Source of the DNA: Artemisia argyi
Lineage: Eukaryota; Streptophyta; Magnoliopsida; Asterales; Asteraceae
DNA length: 64,000 bases
Assembly: GCA_030686995.1 (NCBI GenBank)
Contig: CM060685.1
Location: 23,544,065-23,608,064, forward strand
Direction: 5' to 3'
In this document: positions 25,901 through 38,639 of the stretch, one piece after another
Position numbering within the stretch: the stretch's first letter is position 1
How the letters are laid out: each line of letters opens with the position of its first letter
Translations under genes and position numbers: made by a program
Notes under the pieces: model-generated
Databases searched by the model: none
What the model was told of the DNA's origin: nothing
Seen by the model: the letters and a program-made list of their open reading frames with translations, nothing else

Positions 25901-26466
25901 TCATGGTTTACTATTCATTGAATAGTATTTCTGGGTAAGGGTAAGATTTGGGTGGAGGGAAAATAGGTACGGGGTAAGTTTTATTACTTTGTTTGTTGAC
26001 TCTTTGACCGTGGGTGAGGTATGGGCTTGGACTTTTGGTTTTGGTGATGGGTTTTGGGTAAATAAGTTGGGAATGGGCTTGTAGTATATTGGACTTTGGC
26101 AGATTTGGACTTGTAATGTTTTAGAGATTTTGGTATTATGAATTTCAAGGGCAAATTGTGTCATTCTCAAAAATCCAAGGGCTAATTCCGTCACTTCTCA
26201 AAATATATCACAGGGACTTAATTTTGCTAAACTTGGATACATGAAGGACTGAAATGAACTTTTAGATCCCGGCATTGACTTTTTGACCATCTTCCACTCT
26301 CGTGCTCAGTTTCGTTGCTTTCTCATGATTTTTCGTCAATTTGTGTAATAACCGTACCTGCATATCACAAACACAAAAACACACGTTTTCTTGGCATTTA
26401 TTAGCTCAAATAGTCGTTTTGGGTCGGTTTTTGGCCATATAATAGTGAGTGAATAAGCACTCACCA
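22973..26466 (-). repeat. 5' LTR, full length (about 3.5 kb)
   Basis: It runs from TGGTGAGTG to TTTATCA on the minus strand. A TATAAATA box lies at 25603-25610, giving a U3 of about 0.85 kb and a very long R-U5 of about 2.6 kb rich in AGCTATA/AATAAGC phrases. Nothing in it looks like a gene; frames such as 25602-25823 and 25901-26194 are unsupported. Confidence 0.8.
25603..25610 (-). promoter_or_regulatory. TATA box of the 5' LTR
   Basis: TATAAATA followed by GAGAATC on the minus strand. It is the best core-promoter motif in the LTR and is placed so that a transcript would cross the primer site and the ORF. The truncated 3' LTR lacks this segment. Confidence 0.6.
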
Positions 26467-26471
26467 GCAAA

Positions 26472-26930
26472 CAGATGCACTAACATCTAAATACGTAAAC
26501 GGATGCACTAATATCTAAATACGCAAACGGATGCACTAATATCTAAATACACTAAACATACACACTGATGCCTTAATATATCTGATGATGCACTAATCTT
26601 ACTCATTGATGCCCTAATATGTTCAATGATGCACTAAACATACGAGCATATGCCCAAGTATTTCTAACGATGCACTAAACGCACAAATGGATACCCTACT
26701 ATGCCCAAGTATGTCCAACGATGCACTTAAATAAAAACGGATGCCCTAGTATGAACAGCGATGCACTAAACTTACACACTGATGCTCTAATATGTTCAAT
26801 GATGCACTAAACGTACAAACATTTAAAATGATGCATCAACTACAAACACAGATGCACTAAAACAACCTGATGGCCTAACATGTAATCTGATACTTCAAAT
26901 TTACACAAAGATGTCCTAAGATGTCATATC
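26472..26930 (+). repeat. 28-bp minisatellite, right part, degenerating
   Basis: It continues the array at 19675-19762. The first three units are near-identical (GATGCACTAA-ATCTAAATACG). Further right the units alternate between GATGCACTAAAC-type and GATGCCCTAATATG-type and decay until about 26930. Confidence 0.85.
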
Positions 26931-27589
<659 letters not shown>

Positions 27590-27790
27590 AATTCGGTTTT
27601 CAGTTCTGTTCTCGGTTTTCATTGCCAAACCCATATCCAAACCGATAACCGAATATTTAGTTCGGTTCGATTATGACCAATTCGGTTCGGTTACAAATTC
27701 AGTTTGGTTTTTTCGGTTCGGTTCGGTTCGGTTTTGGTTTTCAGTTACTGTGGATATTACCCGATCCGTGAACACCCTTATACAGGCCTA

Positions 27791-28374
27791 TTACATGCTA
27801 TTGTCATTCACTTAACCAGGTAGTTTTGTAATATTTTGTGTCAAGTAAACATTTGGAATGGGTTATCTGTCTTTTCTATCAACGCGCTTTGCATTTTATG
27901 CTTAGATTTTTTTTTGAACGACAACTATTTATCTCACGATATATATACAATAATTTTATCTCACATGTCATAGGTAAGACTTGAACTCACAACCATTTGA
28001 TTCATGAGTTAGTTATTCACACAATAAAAAGTTGCCTTTGGAACAAAAACCCTTTGGTGCATTATATGTTCAGATAAAACATTCTCAAAACTATATTCTT
28101 TTATAACATGGTGGTAAATCCTTAGCTTGCGGCAATGAAAAACCATCATGAGTATGTTTTTGAATACTTCGTCACCTATTTCTAGAAATGAAACTTGCAT
28201 TCCAATATTATTAATTTTATACCTTAAAAGATTTTTTGATAGGTCTATTGTTTAAGTAGACAGTTATTTAAATATTTTAAGTTACATTAATGTAAATAGG
28301 CAGATCAAACTACAGGACGGTGAGATTTTTTACTTTCGTACATTTAATAGTTAAAAACATGATATCTACGAGTA
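27791..28374. other. No gene
   Basis: Host-like AT-rich sequence between two elements. It contains a phrase near 27967-28000 resembling degenerate tRNA B-box-like repeat remnants. Nothing else is recognised. Confidence 0.4.
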
Positions 28375-29420
28375 AGGGTGTTATCGGGTTATCGGGTCGG
28401 GTGAGTCGGGTTTTGATTTTTTATGAACTCACCCGCAACCCGACCCGATAAGGAATCGGGTTGTCGGGTTCGGGTGATATTCGGGTCGGGTTATGTCGGG
28501 TCGGGTGAGTCTGGTTATCGGGTGATATTATTCTTTCAAAAGTGACGAAACAAATAATAAGGAATTTAAATTAGCATACTAATAACAATGGAAAAACTAT
28601 TTCAAAAGAGACAAAACAAATTACAGTAATAAGGAATTAAATTAGCATACTAATAACAATGGAAAAACTATTTTCTAAAAACAAAACTATATCAGCATAT
28701 TAATAAACAATGCATATCTTTTGAACTATTGAGGTACACTACTACGTAGTTGAAACTCATCTGTGTTGGTGACCATTTCCCACTGCCTATGTTTTGGTAT
28801 GATCATAGAGGCATGTATATCATCTAACATGAGTATATAACCATACAAACATGATGATTTGAACAACTTTTCTCCGGTATTTATGAAACCAAAAAGTCTA
28901 GGTGACCCCATATGTGTACTAACAACTCGAATGGGCATGTGAGTTCAATTCACAGTTTATGCTCTTAGAAATATTTGATGTATGAGAACGATGAAAAAAT
29001 GGATTTTTTCCTCTGATGCCTTGTTAGCATTTCTAATGCATTTTTTACCCATCTTTGTCATGTATTATTAGTTAAAAATATATATCTATTTTCCAAAATG
29101 TCATTTTTTCTTAATTCATACCGTGTTTTTAAGCCAATAGTTGGCAAGTGTTCCAACAGGACACCAACAAATTTTGCGTACATTCTAAGATAATAGCTAG
29201 TGTATGTTCTAAAAAGTAATAACTAATAAATCAAAAAGTGCTTGTCGGGTCTTATCGGGTTGACCCGATAACCCGATAGCATTATTTATTTAACCCTAAC
29301 ACGACCCGATAACACTATCGGGTTTGGGTCAAAACAACCCGACAAGTTTTTTTACCCGGCCCGATAAGCCTTATCAGGTTCGGGTTCGAGTTGGGTCAAC
29401 CCGACCCTACTGACACCCCT
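28375..29420. mobile_element. Short-TIR element with 11-bp target duplication
   Basis: The identical 11-bp repeats ATCTACGAGTA are at 28364-28374 and 29421-29431. Ends are AGGGTGTTATCGGG and, read inward from the right, AGGGGTGTCAGTAGGG. Both subterminal regions are rich in CGGGTCGGGT/ACCCGACCCG and are inverted relative to each other. The interior is AT-rich without coding capacity. The end motif and target length match the outer element at 14660-27779, so the two belong to one structural class, probably non-autonomous Mutator-like. Confidence 0.75.
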
Positions 29421-29431
29421 ATCTACGAGTA

Positions 29432-31374
29432 AGTTAAACTTAATTTACCACCACACTACCTCGTAACACATAACTGCTATTTTCCTACATCTGTATAATA
29501 ACTTGTTTGTTATAACACAAAAACATATAAATAGTCAACTGTAAATCTGCAGGGTGAAAATAAAAGTCAAGAACTTATACTTACTACAAGTATACAAATC
29601 GCCAACGAGTTTTGATTCTTTACGTTTTGCAATCAACTCCATGGACAACCATGTAACCTGAAAACATAGTATTTATATTGACATGTATGTTGCCCATTCA
29701 CTCTAGTATATAAACAATAAAGATTTCCCTTCTTTAGTCTATGTGGGACGCAAAGTTTGATATTCTTTTATTAAAAGATGTACATACCTACGTTTTGACT
29801 CTTGCATTTCTTTACACCATTTATTGGTTCATTATAGAGTTTAAAAGAGGTAATATAGTCCGCAACAATTCATTTGTGGTGTAAATGAAATTTTGAATAG
29901 AAAGGGCGAGCCTATATAATTGTTGTGATGTGCGATAAATATATGGTGGGATCGTGCACTCACGACAATGAATCACAAAACGAATAGCCAAATAATAGAG
30001 AAAATGCAAAACAGCACAACACACAATTATTCAACAACTTGTATATTTAATAAAAACAACTCAAATGATATTTGATGAAATGAAAAGATAAAAAAAAAAA
30101 ATGATCCACTTCAATAAAAAGCATAGAGAATTGAACCGTAGAACTTGGGTTTAGATTACACCCCAGTTGCCAAATGATTGCAAGACAAATACTTTGTATC
30201 GTATGAGTGAATATACCGTGACTCCTGCATAGACCAGCAAGACCCATAGCTTCATCTTTTTGATGTTGTATATCGTATAAGTGTACTTCCTTTGTTGTTG
30301 CTTAATATAAGCATTCATTTAGCATCTAGGTGAACATTTGTGAATAAAATCAATAGGCTATTTTTATGTGACTCATCAAGTTATCCTTTTGGAAACTTCA
30401 ATAGTTTGGTTTAGGTGAATATGACTTAAAACTCGTGTGTGTATGGTGAGTCTTTTGTTAGGGTACATTGTAATTGATATTTACATTGGTAGGACAAAAT
30501 TGCCACCGTCTCTTCATATCTTCTCAAGAAATATTGGTAACCAAGAAGGGCTCAGACCACGCGTGTTGTATAGAGTTGCCTCATTTCTTAGTTACATGTC
30601 TAGATCGGTTTGAATGGTACCTCTTGCATAATTTGAATGGTACCTCTTGCATAATCCATTTGGCCTGCTAAGTGCCTAGATAGAGGAATAAAAACTAGCT
30701 CGACCGAAAGTGTCTTAAATGGGTAAGAGGAAATTCAACCTTTGAAAATCGAGCGCATGCAACACAAGGCTGACACGCTGGCCTTGGTGCGTCAACGCGT
30801 CAGACCCGTCATGCCAGGTTTGGACATGTGCGCTTTTGGTTTTGGGCCATAACTACCGATTTTAAACGTCTCATAATATATATTTATCATCATTAAAACA
30901 TAAAGGAGATAATATGTGTAACACTTGCACCAACATGGAAGATTCTAACTAATTGGTTAAATGTGGTATTAAAACATTTTATTTAAATGAAGGTAATTTG
31001 TTTAAATAAAAGTGAATAAAACTTTTGTAAAAGTTTATAAAAAATATGTAAGGTTATATAAAATGATGCAAAGGATTTTACGAAATGATGAAAGTATTTT
31101 TATGCAATGTATGTGAAATCAATGCAACTTTAATCAATGCAACTTTGACGATTTATGGTTGCGAGTAACTTACGCATTTTATGTTATATATTTCAAGTTA
31201 CATGTTTATTATTATTGAATCATAAGAGACCATTTATTTTAAATCTTTATATTTGCACTAACAAAGCTTGTGGTCGACGGTCTAGACGCGAGCTTTATGA
31301 AGTATTGTTCGTTTTTCTTTACTTTTATTGGTTAGCGTTAGTGATATTTGTGAAATAAAGTGATGAGATGCAGG
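29432..31374. repeat. Block repeat, then non-coding DNA
   Basis: 29640-30620 is a further diverged copy of the block seen at 4-12 kb: 'ctatgtgggacgc' near 29740, 'cttcaatagtttggtttaggtgaa' near 30395 and 'gaagggctcagacc' near 30544 (compare 'agagggctcaaataacc' near 11022). After about 30700 the sequence is AT-rich without recognisable genes. Confidence 0.5.
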
Positions 31375-31805
31375 GATGTAAATGAGCCGAATTACTTGTG
31401 AGATAAAGCTTGTTTAAAGAACAAGCTCAAATAAACTCGCTAGCCTAAACGAGATTTTACATTACTACTAATATATTATTTAGTTTTGGAGATAATTAAG
31501 CATTATAACAATATACTAAAACCCAAAATTTGTCTCATTCAAAAATGAACAGTGCCAGCCACTAAAGTCCAAACGAAATGAACAGTATTATTATTATTAT
31601 TATTTTTTTAATAAAACAACTTTTATATATAAAAATATTTATTTATTTATTTTTTTATTTAATAAAACAACTTTTATATATAAAAATATATACATATATA
31701 CATTCGGTATATATAAATAAATACATAAAAAATACAAAATTTTTATAAAAATATTTTTATAACAAAAACTAAATATATATATTTATTTAAAAATTATTTT
31801 CGGAT

Positions 31806-31848
<43 letters not shown>

Positions 31849-33460
31849 TATTCTATTTTCGATTTAAAACTAAATAAATATATAAAAAATACAAAACTTT
31901 CAAATTTTATAAAAATAACTAGAGACCACTTATTTATTTTATATTCCACACTTAAAATAAAATTTTCTTATTTTTTTAAATAAATAAAATTTAATACGGA
32001 AATAAATAAATAAAAACATAAATATTTATTAATTTTCGGATTAAAAATAAATAATATATAAAAAAATGCAAAACTTTTATATTTTTCAAAAATAGTGAGT
32101 GACCACTCATTTATTTATTATTCTAAACATAAAATAAATTTTTCATATTATTTTGAAATAATAAAAATATATACGAAATTCAAAAATTAAAAACAAAAGA
32201 TATAAAGGGTTTTGGGTGATAATTTTACCGAGCAAACAACTAGAAAAATAGTGGGAAAGTGGTGGAGTCGTAGACTCGTAGTGGTGTTATGGTGGTCGAC
32301 GGTGGTGGTTCAAAAGGGGTGTTCGGGTGAGTTTTGTGACGATCGGTCCGTACTTCCGGAACGTACACGACCCGATCTACAAGATGGTGGAAGAAAATAT
32401 TTTTGGCCGGAATATTTTCCGGTGGCCGGAGGCCGGCGGTGGAGGTGGTCGGCGGTGTGGGAGAAGAGAGAAAGAGTGAAAAGTGTATGTGTGTGTTTAT
32501 TTGTTTGTGTTATATGAAAAAAAAATAAGTAAATAATATTAATAATAATAATAATAGTTAGTGGGGGAGGGGGGTAAAGTGACAATGTAGGAAGTTTAGG
32601 GGGCCCCGGTCAAAAGAAAGGGAGGGGGGTTTGTGTCAACGAGCTAAACTTGATCCAAAAACGATTCGGAAGCCAAACGACATAGCAAACGGACTCGAAA
32701 AATTACGAAACTTGCGCCATTGTTCTCAAAATTGATTTTCCGATAAAACTAAGTACAAACTTCAATATTTTTCCCGAATCGCGTTTTTATTTATAAATTT
32801 GGCAAATGCAATACGGTCATTTCCCGGAACAGTGGTATCTTTTTCCGGCAAGAGAGTGGCAGCTACAGCAGTGGCACTAAAAAAAAAAAAAAAAAAAAAA
32901 CGTTAGATCTAAAAAACCAAACAGGAATGGATTTAAAATAAAAACATATAGATTTAAAAAAAATAATACTCGGTGAGTCACCAACTCGGACCGAGTCACG
33001 GATAAAAAAAAATAAATCCACACGTTTTTTATATTACAAAAATGGTTTTATAGAAAGATTTGTTATAGAATCGCTTTTATTAAAAGTTTATTAAATTAGA
33101 GTTTTGGTAAAACAATAAAATCAGCTAAGGGGAAATCACTTGGGGTGTTACCATGTATAAAGCAGATGATGGTGGCCTTGCGACGGGGTAGCAAAAAAAA
33201 ACAAGAAATATATATAAAATAACAAATAAATGATTAGAAATACAACGAAAAAGGGAGTGGGGAAGAGCGGAAAATGCCCTGCAGCAACGCGCAGGCAACC
33301 CCGCTCGTTATTATTATATCCCAAAACGCTTTTTACATCATAGTTTAGAAAAAAAATAAAAAAAATAAAAATAAAAATAAATTACTCGTAAACAAGCAGA
33401 GCTCAAGTTTCTCTAATGCTAAACGAGCCCAGCTTGGGTTCGGCTCGTTACCCACCTAGT
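31375..33460. mobile_element. GAGCCGAA-type repeat element split by a Helitron-like insert
   Basis: The left end is GATGTAAATGAGCCGAA. The right end, read inward, is GGGTAACGAGCCGAACC. Both arms carry AAACGAGC/GCTCGTTT motifs like the repeat at 1510-3975. I could not match a target duplication with confidence. The interior is mostly another element (31508-33307). Confidence 0.4.
31508..33307 (+). mobile_element. Possible Helitron, decayed
   Basis: The right end has a 5-bp-stem hairpin (CCTGC...GCAGG, 33278-33295) and then AACCCCGCTCG followed by T, close to the Helitron 3' form of a GC hairpin plus CTAG before T but with C for A. The left end is near AATATACTAAAACCC, resembling a decayed Helitron start, though the TC is gone. 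The body is AT-rich; a 101-residue frame at 32212-32517 is Trp/Arg/Val-rich and not recognised. It also holds an (AT)n at 31809-31843. Confidence 0.35.
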
Positions 33461-34053
33461 GAGTAGCAGGAGGAATGGATATATTTGGACTGATGAGGGT
33501 CACGTAGGAAAAAATATTAGAGTTAACTACATTTTTTGCCCTTGTGGTTTACCGGGTATAACGGTTTTGGTCCAATAGTTTCAAAAGTAACGGATCATGT
33601 CCGGAATCCGACGACCCGTAACACTTTTGTTCCAAATTTATTAACACCATTTGGTTGACTGATAAATGAAGGGCGTTTTTGTCATTTACACAAACTATAC
33701 ATAAAACATACATTTTGGCATTTTTTTTGACACTCTATTATCTCTCTCAACACATTCTCCTTAAAAAAAATCTGTTTAATTCTCTCAGAAAAATCGGATC
33801 ACAACTATCAACCGCCACCACCACAGCAGGCCGCCGCCACCACCTCGCCTACAGTCTCCTTCACGGCCAGCCAGCACCACAATATCATGCCCCACACACC
33901 AAGATCTACCACACCTACATACACCACATCAAGATACGGAATAGATCCACCCCACACCAAGATCGACCAAGATCCAACAAACCTACACAACTATCACCAG
34001 CCAACAATCATCACAGTCTCACCCACAATAACCTTATCCCAAGAAGCAAAACT

Positions 34054-34195
<142 letters not shown>

Positions 34196-34237
34196 GACCT
34201 CAACTAGATCTCGGGTAGGTGTGTATTGTTTTAGTTA

Positions 34238-34645
34238 GAGGTGGCAATTTGTGCCCAAAATAAAAAAAATAGGCTAAAGGGGCAAACTTTTAAAAGATTT
34301 TGGCAGATTTGGTCTCTCCTTTTTTTTTTTTTTTTTTTTTTTTTAAATGGGCATATATTGCCCATTTGAAAGTTAAATGGGCACAAATGGGCACATATTT
34401 TTTCTCAATTGGATAACGTTTCAATTGTTTTTAAAGAGAAACTTATAAATATAATATATTTAATTTTTAAATAAAAATGAGGTGTTAAATTTGAGGAATT
34501 TATTTCGTCGTTTTGGGAATTTTCTAAAATGATTCGTATAACATGCACCCGTTTGGACTGTGCCCGTTTAGCCCATAGCCAGTTTAGCCCGTAACCCGTT
34601 TGACCCTTGGCCCGTGCCCACCCGGCCCGCCCGTTTTGCCAACTC
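34238..34645. mobile_element. Nested small element with 10-bp target duplication
   Basis: Flanked by GTTTTAGTTA at 34228-34237 and 34648-34657. Ends are GAGGTGGCAA on the left and, read inward from the right, GAGTTGGCAA. The body includes a T24 run and repeated GGGCACA and TTTAGCCC phrases. It lies wholly inside the MULE at 33520-35480 and so is younger than it. Confidence 0.65.
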
Positions 34646-35250
34646 TAGTTTTAGTTATTGCTTCATGAACCGAATCAAAGGAAATGACAAACTTTGAATC
34701 TTGTTTTCTAAACAGATTCTTTTTATAGTTTGTTGTTATGAATTTTGGTGTTTGGGATCTTTTATTTCATTCTAAGATTTGAAGGATCAATGATGGGTTT
34801 TTGTTCAAATCTTATAAGATTTGTTGTGAACACTGTAAAATAAATATGAGATCCTTTTCGTTTTCTTTTGTTCGAATCTTGTTGTTTGTGATTTTGAGAT
34901 AATAGGTATTTGATGAAGAAGTGTGCAAATTATTGTTGTTTGATTTTTACTAAAAATATGGAAGTGTTTAAATTATGGCATGGAAGTGTTTTGTTTATGA
35001 TGGTATGGAAGTGTTTATATGTCCGGAATATGTGTTCGTGATTTTGTTGCTTAAGATTTAACTTTTGCCAAAATGGGTTTTATAGTTTCATGAACTTTTT
35101 TAGTTTCAAGATGTAGTTTGATGATCTGGTATGAACAAAAGTGGGATTTTTGTTATTCAAGATTTGATTTTTAGTATGAAGACATGGAGTATAAATATGA
35201 TACTGTGCAAAGTTGAAGAAAATGAACCAGGTGGTGTTTGGATCAAGTTT

Positions 35251-35282
<32 letters not shown>

Positions 35283-35489
35283 TTTGGTCATTGTACATCA
35301 TCACCCGAGGGTATTGAAGTCATTTCATGTTTTTTTAACTAGTCAAACTGACGGTCAACGAAATTTGGACCAAAAGTGTTACGGGTTGTCGGATTCAGGA
35401 CATGATCCGTTACTTTTAAAATTATTGAACCAAAACCGTTATACCCAGTAAATCACAATAATCAAAAATGTTGTTAACTCAAAATGTTA

Positions 35490-35665
35490 TTTATCCTTTC
35501 AAAACACATGAGTACGTTATGGTACTGTTTAAAGTCAATAAAGCAGTCTCATTATTTAACAAATTTAACAAAGTTTATCTCTCTCATTATTTACTCCCCT
35601 TAAATCTACCACATTCGATGTTGCTTCATTTCACACTCCTGGATATTTCAACGAAAGTAAAATCT
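35490..35665 (+). repeat. Host segment H1 (duplicated unit)
   Basis: The phrases 'ttatccttt-caaaac-c-tgagtac' and 'tactgtttaaagtcaataaag' recur at 44418-44470 and 51775-51830. The later 'catttcacactcctg' recurs near 52115. This marks the left edge of a tandem segmental duplication that carries the two MULE-OTU copies. Confidence 0.65.
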
Positions 35666-36672
35666 TTGAAACATGTATAAGCCATTTTTAACATATTTAG
35701 CATATATTTTCTATAAGTCAGTAATTGCAGACCCCGTATTTTTACTTTTCTTCGAGTTATGTAACTTTCTTAAGTACTAATCTAAGGAGAAATAAATGTT
35801 CTATCATTCTTCCTATGAACATTTTATCGGACTACAACTAGAGAAGAAGTTGGAGACGAAGCGAAAAATAAAAGAGAAATATAATTTAGACTATTAGTTT
35901 AAGTTTTAAATATTTATTGTAATATTTTTTATTTTATTTGAATTATTAATGAAATTTTAATTTTATTATTTAAAGAAAATGAAAATGAAAAAAATGGTGT
36001 CCTCGATCATCTTATTACAGCCTATTCATCATGAAGTTGTTGTAAAGAGAAAATACTGATGTCTTGATGTCCTCGGTCCTGAGTTGGTCACCATTACGAG
36101 CTACCTAATTGAGTGTTTATCTAAGCTCATTTTTTCAGCTTGGCAATTTATTTTATAAGTAACGTATGGCCTATAAATAACAAAATTTTAAGCCTATGTC
36201 TACTATGTGAGTTAGCTCATTATACGGAGTAGTTGATAACTTTAAATGACCAAAGCGAATATCAACATGTAAAATGATATTTCAAGGCATAAAAGTATTT
36301 TTGTTATCTTCAAATTAGTACACCCATATAAAATAAACCACAAAATCTATAAACATCCATTGTTGTAACCTCATAATCTCAAGACTCAAGCTAATAAGAT
36401 TACGCAAAACATTCATGCAACTTTACTTTGACTGTATAATTAAGAACCTCACAAATCCCTAAAAGGCTAAGGTTTGTTACAGTGGTTACCCATATTGCAT
36501 CATCTTTCCGGCTGCCACCTCAGCTTTCTCTCTCCTCAACTCATATTCACATCTCTCATCACAGTGACAACCCATATTAATAAAGTTTCAAACGGTTACA
36601 AAAATAGAAGTGTTTCTTTGTTTCAATTCGATCGAGTAAGCGAACGATTTGGTGCTACAAGTCACCGGCGAT
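35666..36672. other. No gene
   Basis: AT-rich host-like DNA. Nothing is recognised apart from short frames (36474-36674). Confidence 0.4.
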
Positions 36673-36815
36673 AAATATTCTTGTTTGTGCCACAATGGCT
36701 CGATCGATTTGGCTTATCGATCGATCGAGCCTCTCGATCGATTAGATCCGGCGTACTGTCACAAACCTAACAAAGAAAAACTTAAACAAAGACCACAACG
36801 ACTATAAGAAATTCG

Positions 36816-36858
<43 letters not shown>

Positions 36859-36943
36859 GTACACGCATTGACTTGAAAAAAACGTGTAAACGCATTAAAT
36901 TGAAGATGGTGAGTATCATTTCACTCGTACATGACTACTTTAA
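36673..36943 (+). repeat. Left flank repeat of copy A (pairs with 45387-45660)
   Basis: It is nearly identical to 45387-45660, including a TCGATCGATCGAG palindromic cluster and a long A-run (36816-36854) at the same place. It marks the duplicated boundary at the left of the MULE-OTU element. Confidence 0.9.
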
Positions 36944-37079
36944 ACTAACGGGGTCTACCCTTCTGCAAAACTGAAATACCCTTTCTAGGGGGTACTGTTC
37001 ATTTACTGTTCATGGTACCTTTTTTTTTTTTTTTTTTTTGTCTGTTTGCTGTTTTTTTTTATATTACTTTGTGTAATTT

Positions 37080-37400
37080 TGTCAAAGTGCATAAAGCACA
37101 CAAGCACTTTTGGTCCAAGTGCATAAGCTCACAAGCAGTTTTGGTCCAAGTGCATAAGCACACAAGCAGATTGCACACTTGCAGCACACAAGCAGATTGC
37201 ACACAGGCTCAGATTAACAATCATCATTGCCGAAATTGGTACACAAGCAGTATTCCACACAAGCAGTTTTGGTCCAAGTGCATAAGCACACAACCAGTTT
37301 TTGTCCAAGTGCATAAGCACACAAGTTACAAGCAACAAGCAGATTGCACACTTTCATTTAGCACACAAGCAGATTGCACAAAGGCTCAGATTACACAAAG
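37080..37400 (+). repeat. Leader repeats of copy A
   Basis: Irregular tandem repeats of phrases such as AAGCACACAAGCAGATTGCA and TTTGGTCCAAGTGCATAAGC occur. The same vocabulary fills 45858-46400 in copy B, so it belongs to the 5' leader of the element. The 152-residue frame across it (37012-37470) is repeat translation. Confidence 0.75.
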
Positions 37401-38028
37401 GCTCAGATTAACACGTAATCATCATCGCCGATTTAGAAAACCATTTGCACAAGTTACAAAAAAGTTTTAGGCTCGGATAATGAAGGTTGCAAAGTGATAA
37501 AAATATCACTTTGCCATGCCATTCGGTTTTAAAAACCATTCGTCATCGCCTTTTTTTCCAAGTGCAGATTGCACAAAAGCAATAGTAAGATTCCCAAACT
37601 GCAGGAAGTGACAATACCACCATAAGGCTGTGCACAGATTCCTCACAAGCCAAGTAACAACAGCAAAAGCAAGATTCCCAAACTGTAGGAAGTCACAAGG
37701 GGAGGTAGGTAGTGAAATAACCATGATATATTGAGCCTCACCACAAGGCAGATTCACAAAGTAACCATCACCACCACAAGGCATATTCACAAAGTAACCA
37801 TCACCACAAACAAAGCAAAAGTACTACCCCAAGTTTACCACAAGCAGATTCACAAACTAAGCAAGTTACAACAAGTGAAGATTCCACAAGTTACAACAAG
37901 TTACAGATAGGGTTGGGTTATAAACACGGTGGCTAGTTTTATAGATCAAGTTACAGATAGGGTTGGGTTATAACACAAGCTGCAAGTGAAAGCCGCAAGT
38001 AACAAACCACAAAGAAACAAGTGCAGAT
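37401..38028 (+). other. Leader/5' UTR of copy A, no gene
   Basis: Continues the repeat-rich leader: 'gggttgggttataa-acacggtggcta' at about 37912 resembles the complement of the element's right outer end near 44260-44285. No coding region is seen before the ATG at 38029. Confidence 0.4.
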
Positions 38029-38058
38029 ATGTCTCGATCACCATTTTACACACAACAG
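38029..38058 (+). CDS. MULE-OTU fusion gene copy A, exon 1 (predicted)
   Basis: An ATG opens a ten-codon exon (MSRSPFYTQQ) that ends exactly at a GT donor. Copy B has the matching exon at 46925-46954 (MSNSPFYTEE then GTAACA). Joined in phase 0 to the exon at 40491 it would continue into VFGSHEEVTEW, a natural start for this transposase family. The evidence is the conserved ATG, peptide and donor in both copies and the phase match. The intron would be 2.4 kb and contains the 124-bp array. Confidence 0.55.
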
Positions 38059-38639
38059 GTAATCACCATTTTACACATTAATAAGAGATAACATTAGGCT
38101 CAGATTATAAGCTGTTTCACATAACCAAGTTAACTCATATATGGCTGCAACATCGAAAGTTGCAAAATTAAGTTTTATTTTGCCGTCCAGTCGGAAATGC
38201 CACGCCAAAATCATGTTTTATTTAAATCATCATTGCCTTATCTCAGTTTTTTTTTTTAAAATAACAAACTGCTTATCAAGCATATAAGCAGTTTGTTATT
38301 TTCAGATTCATAAGCAATTTCATCACCCCGTTAAAAAAGTAGCCACAGTGAATATAACCCAACCCGTAAAGTATATAATAACGGGGTCTAATCTGAGCCT
38401 GTGTGCAAATGGTTTGCTTGTGTGCAATAAGCACATAAGCACTTTTTTTATCATAAGCACATAAGCAGTTTGCCAAGAAACCACACAGAGCCTGTGGACT
38501 GGGGTAGGCCAGAGAGGTTTTCATACCACTCAGAGGTGGCAGATCAAGGTGTTAACCTACCCGTTTGCACCCACACAACTCCGGCAATTTCACATAATCA
38601 CAACTGCTAAAGCAGTTTCAAGAACAAAATCATTCAAAT

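Larger units (their letters stand above)
19763..26466 (-). mobile_element. Non-autonomous LTR retrotransposon (LARD-like, Athila-type primer site)
   Basis: A 6.7-kb element on the minus strand, flanked by the 5-bp duplication GCAAA (19758-19762, 26467-26471). Ends are 5'-TGGTGAGTG and TTTATCA-3' on the minus strand. The 5' LTR is 22973-26466; the 3' LTR is cut to 19763-20787. Where they overlap, the LTRs are the same length (1,025 bp) and I counted about ten substitutions, which suggests a young insertion. A primer site complementary to tRNA-Asp follows the 5' LTR. The only ORF is the Cys-rich protein at 21019-22773. No gag, protease, reverse transcriptase, RNase H or integrase motif is present, so mobilisation would need a partner element. 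The polypurine tract was apparently lost with the missing part of the 3' LTR. Confidence 0.85.

Noticed and set aside
32212..32517. 101-residue frame (Trp/Arg/Val-rich)
   Set aside because: Composition follows GGTGGTGG repeats, and no domain or splice context is seen.
36700..36750. TCGATCGATCGAG palindromic cluster as a regulatory switch
   Set aside because: It is duplicated with the flank at 45415-45465 as part of a larger repeat, and nothing ties it to regulation.
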